NCBI GenBank assembly: GCA_023375785.1
Contig: SZWC01006867.1
Span: 63,266 to 127,265, forward strand
Reading direction: 5' to 3'
Source: Penium margaritaceum
Taxonomy: Eukaryota > Streptophyta > Zygnematophyceae > Desmidiales > Peniaceae
DNA length: 64,000 bases
The first letter of the stretch is position 1, and every line of letters begins with the position of its first letter. Shown here one piece after another: positions 1-10,518 of this stretch. The notes beneath the pieces were generated by a model. That model did not search any database and was not told where the DNA came from. It saw nothing but the letters and a program-made list of their open reading frames with translations. Position numbers and translations under genes: made by a program.

Positions 1-173
1 CCAAAAGCATCATCACAGGCAATAGACACAATAAGACAAGCAGTCTTGGGATGACTCTACCGTGACAACACACTCGCACCTTCCTGAGTATGAAGCACCT
101 GCAGCTGATGAAACCCCGCGATCGTGCAATCCCCAGGGTCCACATCACCGCTACCGCCTGCTGCAGTCGTGGT

Positions 174-1230
174 CACGGCGGATCCAGTCCGTGTGTCACT
201 AAAGGAAATCCGCTACGTGTGCGCCGCGTGAAGGATGCGCATGATCCAAGTCTAGTCAAGGGGGTGCTCACACTCCGTGCAGCGGTGAGCGCCTCCACAG
301 TTGTAGCAGTGGACAAAACGTCCACTACCACTATTCGTCGGCAGCTGCTGCTGTTGCTACTGCTGTTGTCCCTTCCTGCATCGCCTTTTTCCCTTCTTCC
401 CTTGTGCGGCCGTTGCAACGCCCTGAGCGTGACTGCTCTGGGTAGAGGAGAAGGAGGAGGAAGCTAAGGAGGTGGGACTGGTGAGCTCGGACAGAGGCGT
501 AGGAGGGGTCGCAGTCACTGATGCAACAAGTGGACTGTGGTGATGGGCGTTTGCAACCACATGAGCCGATGCAGCCTGGATGAAGGAGCGATGGGCCAAA
601 GGAAGCAGCTGTAGTGACTGCAACAACTCAGACATATCCACACTGTCAAAGCCCGTAAAGAGCTTCATGTGGTCCAAATGCGCCCCCATCATGATGGTGT
701 TNCACGGCGGATCCAGTCCGTGTGTCACTAAAGGAAATCCGCTACGTGTGCGCCGCGTGAAGGATGCGCATGATCCAAGTCTAGTCAAGGGGGTGCTCAC
801 ACTCCGTGCAGCGGTGAGCGCCTCCACAGTTGTAGCAGTGGACAAAACGTCCACTACCACTATTCGTCGGCAGCTGCTGCTGTTGCTACTGCTGTTGTCC
901 CTTCCTGCATCGCCTTTTTCCCTTCTTCCCTTGTGCGGCCGTTGCAACGCCCTGAGCGTGACTGCTCTGGGTAGAGGAGAAGGAGGAGGAAGCTAAGGAG
1001 GTGGGACTGGTGAGCTCGGACAGAGGCGTAGGAGGGGTCGCAGTCACTGATGCAACAAGTGGACTGTGGTGATGGGCGTTTGCAACCACATGAGCCGATG
1101 CAGCCTGGATGAAGGAGCGATGGGCCAAAGGAAGCAGCTGTAGTGACTGCAACAACTCAGACATATCCACACTGTCAAAGCCCGTAAAGAGCTTCATGTG
1201 GTCCAAATGCGCCCCCATCATGATGGTGTT
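174..1230. repeat. Exact 528-bp direct duplication around a single N
   Basis: Bases 174-701 and 703-1230 appear identical over 528 bp and are separated only by the N at 702. Both copies carry the same part of the minus-strand F5 gag, including a zinc knuckle. Everything around them is heavily decayed, so a perfect copy joined by one N is better explained as two overlapping contigs that were not merged than as a real tandem duplication. Confidence 0.9.
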
Positions 1231-2303
1231 GAGTTCCCACAACTGCGTCCGGCCACTAGTCCCAAGGTGCGTGTAAAGGCGCATGCGCGCCTTCGATAGT
1301 CAGCTGCAAGCTCCGTGGGACCCCGATGGAGGGAGTGAAAATCACGTAGTCGGGCAGCCCTCGTGGCATGGGTCTCCGCAGTTAGAAGTGTCAGGGCTAG
1401 CTCCCAACCGTGACAAGGATGTGCTCCAGTTCCGGTTCCGGTCTCACCGAGGAAGGGTCGGAAGTTGACCACAGTCTCCTGTGGCATGGCGTAAAGGAGA
1501 CCACGCATTGTTCTCACTGCTGTCTAGATCTAGTGAGCATTGCAGGTCTGGTACTGGCCGTTGTAATAGGGTCAGACACCCTCAAAATTGGCCAACACCC
1601 AAAATAAGGTCTCCTTGTAATTCAAACTCTCAGCGCGATCGTAACGGGGTGGAGGTGACTCAAAGCCCTTCGGTCGCCGCTCCTTGGGGAGGGCGACCTC
1701 AGGCTTGGGAGACGGTGGACGAGGTACGGGGAACCCACCAGTGAGGAAAACGCCACCAAAAGTGAATGCTGCTGAACGACGTGGCTGATCTTGACAGCAA
1801 GAAGGTGACGGAGTGAGAGGCTGCGACCTCAATCGTAACTCATGCATGCGCTCCTCAAGCACACAAAGCTCGTGCTCACGTGAGTCATCCTCTATCACCT
1901 CCTCATCCTAGGTGTCAACCTGTAATGAGTGGTGCTGAGACCGTGGCACTATGTAGGGTCTAGACTGCTGAACAGATGCTGTAACTCCAGTAGATCCTCC
2001 TGGTGGCTGCGGTGAGGCCCCCAAACGACCCCTCAGTAACAGCGTGATCTCCTGCAACGTGTCCGACTGCTACTGCTGCTGTTGGCGCATCTTTTCCTGC
2101 AAACGATGAAGCTCGTCAATCGCAAGGGACTGCGACCATTTACTCATAATGCTCGAAGACGAGGAAGAGGATGGGTCAACTAGTACTTTACCCTTGTCAC
2201 CGACCGGCGCCATCGCAATGCTCAGTATGGGCGAACGTAAAAAATGCTCCAAACAAGAAACTGACAGCGTTTCTCGAGGAATTGAAACGTTAGAAAAAGA
2301 CAT
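174..2303 (-). pseudogene. F5 LTR-retrotransposon gag remnant
   Basis: Read leftward from an ATG at about 2303, this stretch gives a degenerate Gag-like protein. It has a Ser-rich, then Gln-rich N-terminal part (2070-2303), a capsid-like middle (1572-1898 and 1218-1517), a basic linker ending in poly-Gln, and a short zinc knuckle CYNCGGAHRCTEC near 272-309. That knuckle is repeated near 801-838 by the assembly duplication. Its spacing is C-X2-C-X3-H-X4-C, one residue shorter than the usual retroviral form. A TAG lies inside the glutamine run just before the knuckle, where CAG would be expected. Gag would coat the element RNA in cytoplasmic particles. No protease, integrase or RT is visible leftward, so the rest lies outside the window or is lost. 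Whether it is copia or Ty3 type is unclear. Confidence 0.55.
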
Positions 2304-3032
2304 TTTGACCCCAAAATTGCTGACGTCAGTTTACCCAATGATGATGTGAGCGTTTTGTACACTAGCAAAAAAAGGTAGCGTGGCATATACTATGCTAGGT
2401 TTTTTTTTTTGGGAGGTCACTCAAATTCCGCGTGACCGGTGGAGGTGACCTGGTCGCCCCCTGCTTGTGGCTACGCACGGGTCGCGTAGTCCTTCGCAGT
2501 ACCAGGCAGGCCTACATAGTGGTACGCAATTTCTGTGCAGCTGCGCAGCACTGCTGTGTAGCAGCATTGCCGTGCAAGCCCGCTGCTGCTGCTATGGCAG
2601 GTCTGCTGCTCCCATTGTTTCTTCTATTGTTGTAGCAGCTATAATGCTGCTATTGCACTGTTGGTGCTTTTGCTGCTGCTGTTGCGTTGCTGTTGCGGCT
2701 CGCTGGTACAAGCTCCTGTCGCTGCAGCGCAGTGCCATTGCTTGCAGTGGCCGCCGCAAGCTACTACTGCGAGCAGCTATTCTTTTCTTTTGTACAAGCT
2801 AGTAGCCATACAGGATTGCTGCTTCCACCCGGTGCTGTTGCTGCTCACCGGTGTGGCTGTTGGAACTTGTCACTGCTGCAGCTCCTCTTGCTATGGTGTG
2901 GCGATTGGGTGGTGACATCACTGCTGCTAACGTCGGCTGCCACAGGTCCCAGGGCGTGGTGGCGGCGATGACTCTCAATGTTGCTGCCGGTGCTGTGTCT
3001 CTACTGCGTAGCTCACTGAGAGAGGTCTTGCT
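2304..3032 (-). other. F5 leader, CTG/GCT-rich, no gene
   Basis: This lies between the F5 PBS and the F5 gag start. It holds an 11-base T run at about 2400-2410 and an irregular GCT/CTG-rich stretch (about 2570-2990), which reads as scattered CAG on the element strand. The leucine- and cysteine-rich open frames on the plus strand follow directly from this triplet bias and have no domain. I treat it as untranslated leader, possibly with an eroded Gln-rich segment. Confidence 0.45.
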
Positions 3033-3044
3033 GGTCTGATACCA
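3033..3044 (-). other. F5 primer-binding site (tRNA-iMet 3' end)
   Basis: On the minus strand this reads TGGTATCAGACC, matching the first ten bases of the standard plant PBS TGGTATCAGAGC, which pairs with the 3' end of initiator tRNA-Met. It directly abuts the LTR terminus, which ends in CA on the minus strand (TG at 3045-3046 on the plus strand). It fixes the element orientation as leftward. Confidence 0.75.
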
Positions 3045-3780
3045 TGAGATATTTCTAGGAAGCTTCCTAACCTTGCTGCTCCTAACGTGACGACACTATC
3101 TAGTCAGCGGGCGCACTAGCAAGCAAGGAGGTGCAAGAAACAGCAAGGATCAGGCTAGAGAGACACACAAAGTCTCATAAGCTCCAATAGCATAGTCATC
3201 CAGAGGGAAATGACAACCGACTAGCACAAAGCATGAACACCTGCCGCGGCACAGCGGGTGGCACATGCGAGAGTGTCAGTTTGTCCTAAAACCAGCTCCA
3301 ACCCACTATTCTGGCCGTAACTCTGCGCACAGGAATCCAAACACAACACTGTTTAAACCTAGAGGTGAAGAATCTTGAGCCGGACGCTACGAGTGATCAG
3401 ACATACAAGTCCGGCATCAATCGGTGGAAAGACAATGCAAAACATGAAAATCAGGCTCGAGAGCCCGTTCACTGAGAAAACCCTAGCGTTTGCAAAAAAA
3501 CTGTAGAGCACCCCAGCAAGCACATGAGACGTCGTGGCAGCCGTCTAGCAGCTGCTCGTGGATGGAGCCACCACCCGTCGGTGCTTTGGCACCAGCTGGG
3601 CCCGCATCACGGATCTGAAGGAGCATGGACACGGCCGAGTGGTCACAGTAAGCTTTACAAACAGTCTGTAACAACTCACATCACAACAGTAAGAAATCCT
3701 GTTACACAGACCACACAAGATTGCCGGTTGTAAGGACAGAGAGATTGGGCGCATTGTGCTGGTCATTGGTATAGGACACA
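3045..3780 (-). mobile_element. F5 5' LTR (outer end approximate)
   Basis: The inner end is fixed at 3045 by the adjacent PBS. No coding sequence is visible to about 3780, where sequence similar to the F0 LTR begins. The expected length of about 700 bp fits other LTRs here. I could not identify the outer CA terminus or a target duplication, so the right boundary is a guess. The short ORFs at 3483-3781 have no recognisable domain. Confidence 0.45.
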
Positions 3781-3805
3781 CAAGTTTTTTAGATTTATAT
3801 CACGT

Positions 3806-3912
3806 TCCTTAACCACTCACATCTCTATTCCCTCTTGTCTCACTATCCATGGTACACACACACTTGGACAGATTGAGTGACCATGGCTACACCTCGGAAG
3901 CCGTTGACCAAG
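3806..3912 (+). mobile_element. F0 5' LTR segment
   Basis: About 100 bp, including CTCACTATCCATGG and the segment GATTGAGTGACCATGGCTAC, closely match 21775-21873. That second copy follows the F0 polypurine tract, so this is part of the matching 5' LTR of the old plus-strand F0 element. Outer and inner ends are not resolved. Confidence 0.6.
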
Positions 3913-5700
3913 TGCGCCCTTGTTGCTATCACCAGGCTCATCAAACAGTCATCAAGCTACCCAGGAATGCCGTCCAGAGCAAGTATGGCCTACATTTGAC
4001 TATCTTGTTAGGATGTGGTAGATTCTAGGACTCATACACTCTCACCGCCCATGCCTACATCATGGTTTTTTTGCCTTCGGGTGTTTTGGGGGAGTTGCAT
4101 GTTATCCATGGTGATGATCCTTAGGGGGCCACCGTGTCAGTCTCTAACTGCACAGGTGAAAAGCTTCCCTTGGTTAATCTCGAGAGGTTGGGCTGGAGCC
4201 GCAAGTGGTGGTGCATGCTCACTCAAGCGATTACTTGGTGTGGGTGTGCATTCACCGGAGACATGGACTCTCGCTCCCTCTCCCCGACCTCTGTCTTGGT
4301 TATGGTTTTTAATTCCAAGGAAAACCCTACCACATCCATGGCGTGCAAAGACTCTCTTGCTTACTGTCCCCTCACACATGTCCATGAGAAATGGAAGAAA
4401 GTAACTACTGGTATCATAGCAGTGAAAAGCCCTTCTCACTCTGCTTGCAATTCACGGCTTGTGGGTGGAGAGTCGTCCTATTACCGAGCCACCTCGTTAG
4501 CCTGGTGTGGCCTCTTTTACCACAAAGAGTTGGATGTAATAGTTCCTCCTACCTCTCCTGCTGCTCAAACAATGACATCCTATTTCCAGGCAGTAGCGTC
4601 TAATGCAGGCCGCAACACTTGCAGTCAGCATCTGCCGACAATAGCACGAAGCGAAACCAGCACCGTCTCGCACTTGCATCTGCTACTTCTCCTTTGAGAT
4701 CTTTCCACTGTCCATCTGGATGTCCACCTACATGATCTTCACTGCATGCTCATAAGCACCTTACTGACCCGCTTTCTTCGGAGCAACCTTAATCAACACA
4801 TTCAGCTCAACCCTGAGAATGCAGTTCTCTTGCATCTCAGGCTACTTCTGCTGCCGACTCACCGGCCACGCTGGACTCCCCTCCTCTTGATTGGCCTCTC
4901 GAGGACGAAGTGAAGTCACCCTGCACTATAGTACGCCTTGAAAGTCGTGTAGAGTGGGAGGAACGGAAGACCTTTTGATCCACTCTCGCAGAGCGACAAG
5001 TTTTGACGAGCCACTGTGGGTGCATGTGCCTGATCCTTCATATTGATGTTGTGATCTTGTTGAGGTGGCTGAAGCGGCAGATAGTGAGATCGACCGCCAA
5101 GTTCACACAAGAGACGGCCTCCCACCTTCACGATCTCCTTCTCCAGGTATGCAGCCCACTGGGTCGTTATCCCAGTCCCACCAGTCCACACAGATCCCAT
5201 CAGCTTGGCCGGTGCTGTATTGGACACCGCAACCGGTACTGCTGCCACATTCTCAGCCATGGCCCGTGCCAGTAGAGCACCGACCCAAATTGCAGTGGGT
5301 AGATCAGCTGAGGCATATGCTCACGCAAGGGCATCGTTGACTCTGTGTGCTGGTGTAACCGTCAACATTTCCACATAGGGAGCATTTGCTCTTGTTGCCG
5401 CTGCCGTAGCCTCTACAGTTGACATAACCTCAACCATCGTTGGCTCCATTCAGGCGTCCACTGTAGCAACAGTTTTGACCCCTACGGATGCACCCCAGAA
5501 CCTCTCGCATCAAGTCACCCTATTATGCCACGAGCCATAATAGGGGTCCTTGTCGTCTTTATAGCCGCAGCACTGGGAGGGGCCACTATAATCGGTCCCT
5601 CTTTGTCTTCTCATTGCAGTTTCTACATGGATGGCCATCCTGTTCTCTTCAGCTGCTACGGTGGTGCCCCCTCTTTTCTCTCTGCTCCCACGCCGCTAGA
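3913..5700. other. F0 5' LTR/leader region, no recognised gene
   Basis: Between the F0 LTR match and the F0 gag I see no domain. The longest open frame is plus 4134-4697 (187 codons). Its product is Ser/Thr-rich with a leucine run at the end and resembles no family I know. No PBS of either type was found. The sequence is probably the rest of the F0 LTR and leader with other insertions. Confidence 0.35.
4916..5481 (-). pseudogene. Unrecognised Ala/Val/Thr-rich reading frame
   Basis: Leftward from about 5481 one frame stays open for roughly 185 codons, broken by two TGA codons (one just before an ATG at about 5454, another near 5340). The product starts Ala/Val/Thr-rich (for example STVEATAAATRA) and continues with a more ordinary composition (KEIVKVGGRLLCELGGRS). 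It has no zinc knuckle, protease or polymerase motif. It could be an eroded gag, an exon captured by an element, or chance. No function is assigned. Confidence 0.2.
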
Positions 5701-5712
5701 TCGGTGAGCAAA

Positions 5713-5713
<1 letters not shown>

Positions 5714-5757
<44 letters not shown>

Positions 5758-5770
5758 TCTCTTTCTCCTA
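5714..5770 (+). repeat. CT dinucleotide microsatellite
   Basis: A run of about 17 perfect CT units (5721-5754) with imperfect CT-rich flanks lies about 60 bp before the F0 gag start. Pyrimidine-rich tracts are common in retrotransposon leaders. No coding role is seen. Confidence 0.9.
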
Positions 5771-5817
5771 CACACACTCATAACATATCTCTTTTTGGTT
5801 GCTCATTCTTTTGCACC

Positions 5818-7180
5818 ATGTCTATACGAAAGGAAACCATCTAGGCCCTGCAAGCTGCTCTCAATGAGGCACAAGTTGCATGCCGTAGAGTAGAATAAGA
5901 ACTCCATAGTGGCTTAGAGGCTCAATATGCATTTGTTACAACTGTGGCCAACTTAGTGATAGAGTGCCTGCGTGCCGTCCCTACCATTGTTGTTGTCACG
6001 CCCACTAAAGAAACTGCTTCTCTCAAGTCCTCTATACCCGCCAATGCTGCCACCAATTCCACCGCTCCCTCTCTCTCAGCCTCTGCTCTTGCTCTGGTGC
6101 TTCTTCCATCTAGACAGAAAAACTGTGAGAGTGTACACCCACAGTTCACATCTAAGCTTTCTCCTCTTGGAAGACTCGCTTTAGTGCTTGGACACAGAGG
6201 GAACTGCTGTGGGAGTACTACTTAGTGGCCAGACCGCCTTTTGTCCCTTAGCCAGCAGAGTTTGCCCGTGTCGTCTGTGCTCTTATCAACATCGGGCCAG
6301 AGAGGCTACTAGAAGACATAGGTACGTACAATGCCGACCTGGCTCGTGGCATACCCGCTGATCCCACTGGTGCCTATGCTCTACTCACCGTGATACAGTG
6401 ACTGGTCATGCCGCTCAAAGCGCCGTCATTGTACATTTCAACGCTCTTCACAAGCACATAGCCGAATCAACTGATTTTACTGGACATAGAGTATGCGCGT
6501 TCTTTGTGACCTTAGGATAGCAACACCTGGCCCTCCATCTACATGTTTATCTATTGTCAATGGTCTCATCCCTGAGCTCTTTGACTTGTATTTGCATGTC
6601 TCCCAATCTGAGCTTGAGCGCCTTGATGGGCCCTAGTTCCCGCTAACTCACCCCCAGGGATAGGACCACTTGACAAGTTCACCGTTGCTCAGCTCACTCA
6701 CTGGTGGTGCAACATGCAGAACAAACGTCTACATCATGCTGCACTCATTGCCATCACCACTGCCTCATCCTCCTCCTCAGAAGTTGCTGCCTCCATTCCA
6801 TCCTCTCCCTCCACTGCTACTACCCACACCTCTCATGGTGCTGGTTGTAGCGGGAGAGGCAGGTGCAGACGTGGACGCAACAAGGTTCATGGTGGTGGTG
6901 AGAAATCATCGAATGCTCCTGTTGCCCCCAGCGAGCTTACATGTTGGAACTGCGATGCTTGTGGACACTCTGTCCCAAATTGTCCAGCGCCTCATGATGA
7001 TGCTTGTCTTGCTTTTGCCATGCATGCTCACTGGGTTCATACGGGCATCAGCTCCTCTCCTATGACCATAGCTGCTACGACATCAGTTTCTCATTCATCC
7101 TCTTCCCCCTCTGCTTCGGCTCTCAACAGAATCCTCCCACCCCTCTGGCCATTTGTCCCTCATCCTGGCCCTTGCGATTA
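5818..7180 (+). pseudogene. F0 gag (nucleocapsid with CCHC knuckle)
   Basis: The start ATG at 5818 follows the CT-rich leader. Pieces of one Gag can be followed through several frames. They include an N-terminal helical part (to about 6225), a capsid-like segment near 6180-6400 (contains ALINIGPERLLEDIG), a short segment near 6560-6640, and a basic Ser-rich tail with a C-X2-C-X4-H-X4-C zinc knuckle, CWNCDACGHSVPNC, at about 6943-6990. The knuckle packages genomic RNA. At least two frameshifts and several stops make it non-functional. It continues rightward through a Pro-rich linker to the protease site cut by the F2 insertion at 7605. Confidence 0.7.
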
Positions 7181-7604
7181 GGTTCCTCCTCCTTTGGGCC
7201 CACCCTACTATGGACCTCCAACAATGCACTACACAATTCTCCCTTGGCCCAAGGACGGTGGCCACTTCTCTAACCTCCTCCGACCGCTCTGCTTATTGCC
7301 ACGATGAGGAGCGCCCCTTAAGTGCCGTCTCACTGAACATCTCCAGCTACGTTCTTAGGGAGGTGAGAGTGTGAGTGGCCAGTCTCGTGCATTTGTCTGT
7401 GAGGGAGATGGAGCCCTTTGTGGTGCATCATCGGGGTGTGTTTAGGGGACCTTGCCTGATGACCACTCGTGGATTGAGGAATGGCAGTCTCGCACGTTCC
7501 CTTCCCATCTTCATTACTTGCCACATGTGCCCCCAGTTGGGACTGTTGTTGTCTGCCTTGCTCTTCCCTCGGCTCGTGTCTCCTCCGGCTTCTGGATTAT
7601 TGTG
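7181..7604 (+). pseudogene. F0 gag-protease linker, ends at split active site
   Basis: Pro-rich coding remnant leads to the codons for FWII at about 7590-7601, the residues that normally precede the copia protease Asp-Ser-Gly. The sequence then runs into the F2 insertion and resumes at 18675 with codons for GAAHHM. The protease active site was therefore the insertion target. A small deletion or frameshift also removed the Asp codon. Confidence 0.55.
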
Positions 7605-7609
7605 GGGCT
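7605..7609. repeat. Target-site duplication GGGCT (left, F2 in F0)
   Basis: GGGCT here and GGGCT at 18675-18679 flank the F2 element exactly. Five base pairs is the usual copia target duplication. It shows that 7604 and 18680 were once adjacent in F0. Confidence 0.9.
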
Positions 7610-8333
7610 TGTTGGCTCTAGTGGGTGTGGAAGTACCCTTAAGGATGCCTAGCTCTCATTGAAGCACGCTACCAGTGTTTGGGCAGCAAATGGACACCAA
7701 TGGTGAAGAGTGCGGAGCACAAGGACCAAGGATGTGAGTGGGCAGAACACGTTGCATTCAGTAGATCTGAATTGAAACACGTTTTTGCCACTTAGCATAG
7801 TGAGATTACATCAGATCCTTATAGCTTGTGACCTCAGCTTTCCAACGCATCCAAGCACGCCAAAACCGAAGCAGAAGAGCCCCTGCTACGGCCGTCAAAG
7901 TAACCCTTGGTGGAGCTGCACACCTGGCCTTGCACTCTAGGCAACGGGAGGCGCCTCGACGATGACCCGTCGAAGCGCCTTTCCTCTCCTAGAAGTCAAG
8001 GAGAGGTGCACCCTGGTCAAGGCTGTCCTCATGGTTACCTCATTGATGCCCCTGACGCATTTGGAGCCCACTAGGAACGAACACGGATCACTGGCGGTGG
8101 AATATCCCCCCACCCATGGCGGGTACCAGATTCCACCCGCCCAACACCCGATTTTTGGGCTAGGCTAACTTTGTGAATACTCACTCAAAGCGAGCGATTC
8201 AAAGCTTGATCCTACATGGAAACATCCAAGGAATGTTAATCTAAAGTCCAATTAGGTGTTCGACCACTCCTTAGTGGTAGAACCAGGGAGTACGATCAAC
8301 GGAACTCATGGCAAGGGGCACACCTTGTTAATA
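7610..8333 (-). mobile_element. F2 3' LTR
   Basis: This 724-bp LTR begins TGTTGGCTCTAG on the plus strand and ends at 8333, where the terminal CA has decayed to TA. It matches the 5' LTR halves at 11769-12194 and 18457-18674, and the opposite-strand LTR at 22118-22832. The short ORFs inside (for example 7962-8168 and 8256-8456) are not conserved in frame between copies and are not genes. Confidence 0.88.
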
Positions 8334-8348
8334 ATCTCTCCCTTGCAC
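8334..8348 (-). promoter_or_regulatory. F2 polypurine tract
   Basis: On the minus strand this reads GTGCAAGGGAGAGAT, directly before the 3' LTR. The plus-strand F2 has GTGCAAGGGGGAGAT in the same place (22103-22117). Polypurine tracts resist RNase H and prime second-strand DNA synthesis. Confidence 0.8.
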
Positions 8349-8406
8349 CGCAGCCTTGATGCCCCATCCGTGAACATCAGCCATGCTCTTCTGCCCGGCC
8401 AAGCTA

Positions 8407-10074
8407 CTACTGTGAGCAACTCTCCTCAGCTGCTCTACACCAATCACAACCCATAGCGGCGGACACCCTTCTCCCCACTGTGGTCAGTTGTGTCCCCGTG
8501 CGGGACTTGGCAGTGCCCCTTTTGGCCTGCCTTGTGACCCTTGTTGTGTTGGTGTTGCTTCGTGCCGCGGCAGTTGGTCGCCTCCTTGAGATGACCTGGG
8601 AGCACTTGCCTTTTTGCAAGTCTAATCCCTCTCATGTGGGAGACCCGATCCTCTTGCGGCATCCTCCCCCGTGTGCGGAGACCTCGGACCTTCCTTTATG
8701 TCCTCCATCGCCTCCGCTTGTGCATGTGGTGCCTTTGATTTATCAACACCATCAGCACCTTGTGAGCTTGATCCAGTGTACTGCGTATCTTCCCCATCTT
8801 CTGGCAGTGCCTTCATGCTACTGCTCTTGGCTGTTGTTGGCACCGCCTCTGTGCGTGCCGCATTGTCCAAGCTACTGCTGCTTGCACCGCCGGCACTGGC
8901 TTGCATTTTGTTGCAACCAGCCTCACGGGATCCATGATGCCGTAGATGCGACTGCTCCTCTAGCCGTCGCCTGCACTTCTGCCACTGCCTCGCCGCACGT
9001 CCCAGACGTGCATACCTCTCCCCCTTGGAGAGGGCTTTCGGTGCTGGTCCTTTGTTTTTGGCTCCCTTGCCGCACTCCTCATGCAGAGTCTCTCTGTCTT
9101 TGGGAGAAGTTGGAGAGCTAGAGATCTCACTCCCCTCTTTGAACATGTGCAAATTGCACGGTTTATCTGCCTCATTTGTAGATGCCGGAGATGCCAGCTT
9201 GCTCGCCGCATTGTTCATTCCATACCCCTTGAGTGCTTTCCCTTCTCCTTGAGGACTTTGAGCCACCAACGCCTTGGCCGCACCTTGCGGCCTGGTCCTT
9301 TGCTCAGCTACCATTGCTCCCTCATGAGACTCGGCAGCGCCCTCTTCGCCTGCCTTATAGCCACGGTCCATCGCCATTGCCGATCGGAGCGTGTTTCCCT
9401 CATGTGGAGAGCCCAGCCATTTGCCTTTGCTCTCCCCTTGTTGCACACCTCTCCGGACCACCTCTGTTTACTTTTGTTGCGGTGCACCCACTGCCCGACC
9501 TCCTACCGCGTGGTGCTCTTGGTCCCGGTCTGCTACTGCAATGAGCCCCTCAGGCTCAGCTTGAGGACCAATCCTCATGGCGTCCTCCCTCTGCTGCGTG
9601 GTCCTCTGTGCCGCCATCGAAGCCTCCTCTTGATACTTGGCGACTCCTTTTCTCACCGCCTCGTGGTCACGGTTCACCACCTCTGCAGCCCAGAGCCTTT
9701 CATTCTCCGATTGAGAGCATGGCGTTATTTTGCCACTCTCCTCCTCCTTAGGCCCTGAAGTGGAGCCTTGTGCACGCAACACGCCTGCACCCGGTACCGA
9801 CCTTTGAGCCATCAGGTGTTGGCCATCTTGTCGGTGCCCCCTTAGCCAAGGCACGGAGCCCCTCGGACTCCACTTGAGGACGCACCTTCATGCCGCCCTC
9901 CTTTTGCTGCATGGTTCTCAGAGCCGCCACCACCGCTCTCGCATGGAACTCAGCAGCACCCGTTTGACCTGCCTTGTGGCTCCGGTACACCATTCTCGCA
10001 GCATTGGGCCCCTTTTTCCTGTTAGGAGAGCCAAGCCGCCTACCGTTGATGCTCTTCCCTGACTGGTCTACCAC
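8407..10074 (-). CDS. F2 internally repeated charged ORF region in place of pol
   Basis: Read leftward from 10074, two frames give an almost continuous protein of about 550 residues (main open parts 9748-10074, 9468-9854, 8622-9461, and a short part at 8407-8662). It is rich in Lys, Glu, Ala, Gln and Gly. It contains at least three diverged copies of a unit of about 100 residues (about 300 bp), near 9750-10060, 9450-9750 and 9250-9450. Each has a charged motif (RSHKAGQTG, RDHEAVRKG, DRGYKAGEEG) followed by A-x-x-x-R-T-x-Q-rich sequence. Partial copies occur near 10560-10680 and 8490-8600. No zinc-binding, DDE, YVDD or RNase H motif is present. It occupies the place of integrase-RT in a copia element. 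Function is unknown. Frame preservation is better than in neighbouring elements, which hints at former coding use. Confidence 0.5.
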
Positions 10075-10503
10075 CTAGACCACTTCTCTTGCATCCCTTG
10101 GAGGCCGTGCACCCATCACCCGGTGTCCCGTTGCATGGCGTGCCTTCTGGTCCACATCTCCCGACCCAGCCCGGATGGTACCCTCCATACCACCCACTGC
10201 ACCCTGAGGTTGCCCCCTCTTGGATGCAACTGCAACCACTTCCTTGCTCCGACGGCTGTCCACGTCAAAGTCACGGCTGCTCCTCGTGAGGACGTTGGCA
10301 CATATCCGGTACACACCTCTTTTGTGTGCACCACGTGCCACGACACGTCCACTGCCCTCCTCTTTTTGGATGCAGCCCTTCCTCGTGAAGGTCACTTTGA
10401 GTCCCTCCTTGACAAGGCAACTCACGGACAACACCTCAGTCACCAAGTCAGGCATTTGGAGCTTCCTCTCCTTGGTACCCCTCTTCTTGGCTAACTCCTC
10501 CAC
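10075..10503 (-). pseudogene. F2 protease C-terminal remnant
   Basis: The segment from about 10455 to 10340 encodes the conserved copia block after the protease active site (contains MPDLVTEVLSVSCLVKEGL). It aligns by eye with MPKFGANLLCVSRLTDEGL of the plus-strand F2 at 24624-24680. The Asp-Ser-Gly active site is not visible upstream. Downstream, a Gln/Gly/Arg-rich part passes through one stop (at about 10075) into the repeated ORF in the same frame. The expected GAG-pre-integrase His/Cys region is missing. Confidence 0.6.
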
Positions 10504-10518
10504 CTTCGTTTTGCCTGC

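Noticed and set aside
2432-3039. Apparent Leu/Cys-rich membrane proteins on the plus strand
   Set aside because: They arise from a GCT/CTG-rich stretch in all three frames; no start context, domain or partner. It is F5 leader on the other strand.
7962-8168. Small genes inside the F2 LTR (also 22275-22630)
   Set aside because: The frames are not conserved between LTR copies (different lengths and frames), as expected for non-coding LTR sequence.
8480-9758. Long plus-strand Leu/Pro/His-rich open frames (8480-9121, 9081-9758)
   Set aside because: They lie exactly opposite the minus-strand F2 ORF region; composition is what the complement of a Lys/Glu/Ala/Gln-rich ORF gives, with no domain and no element context on the plus strand.
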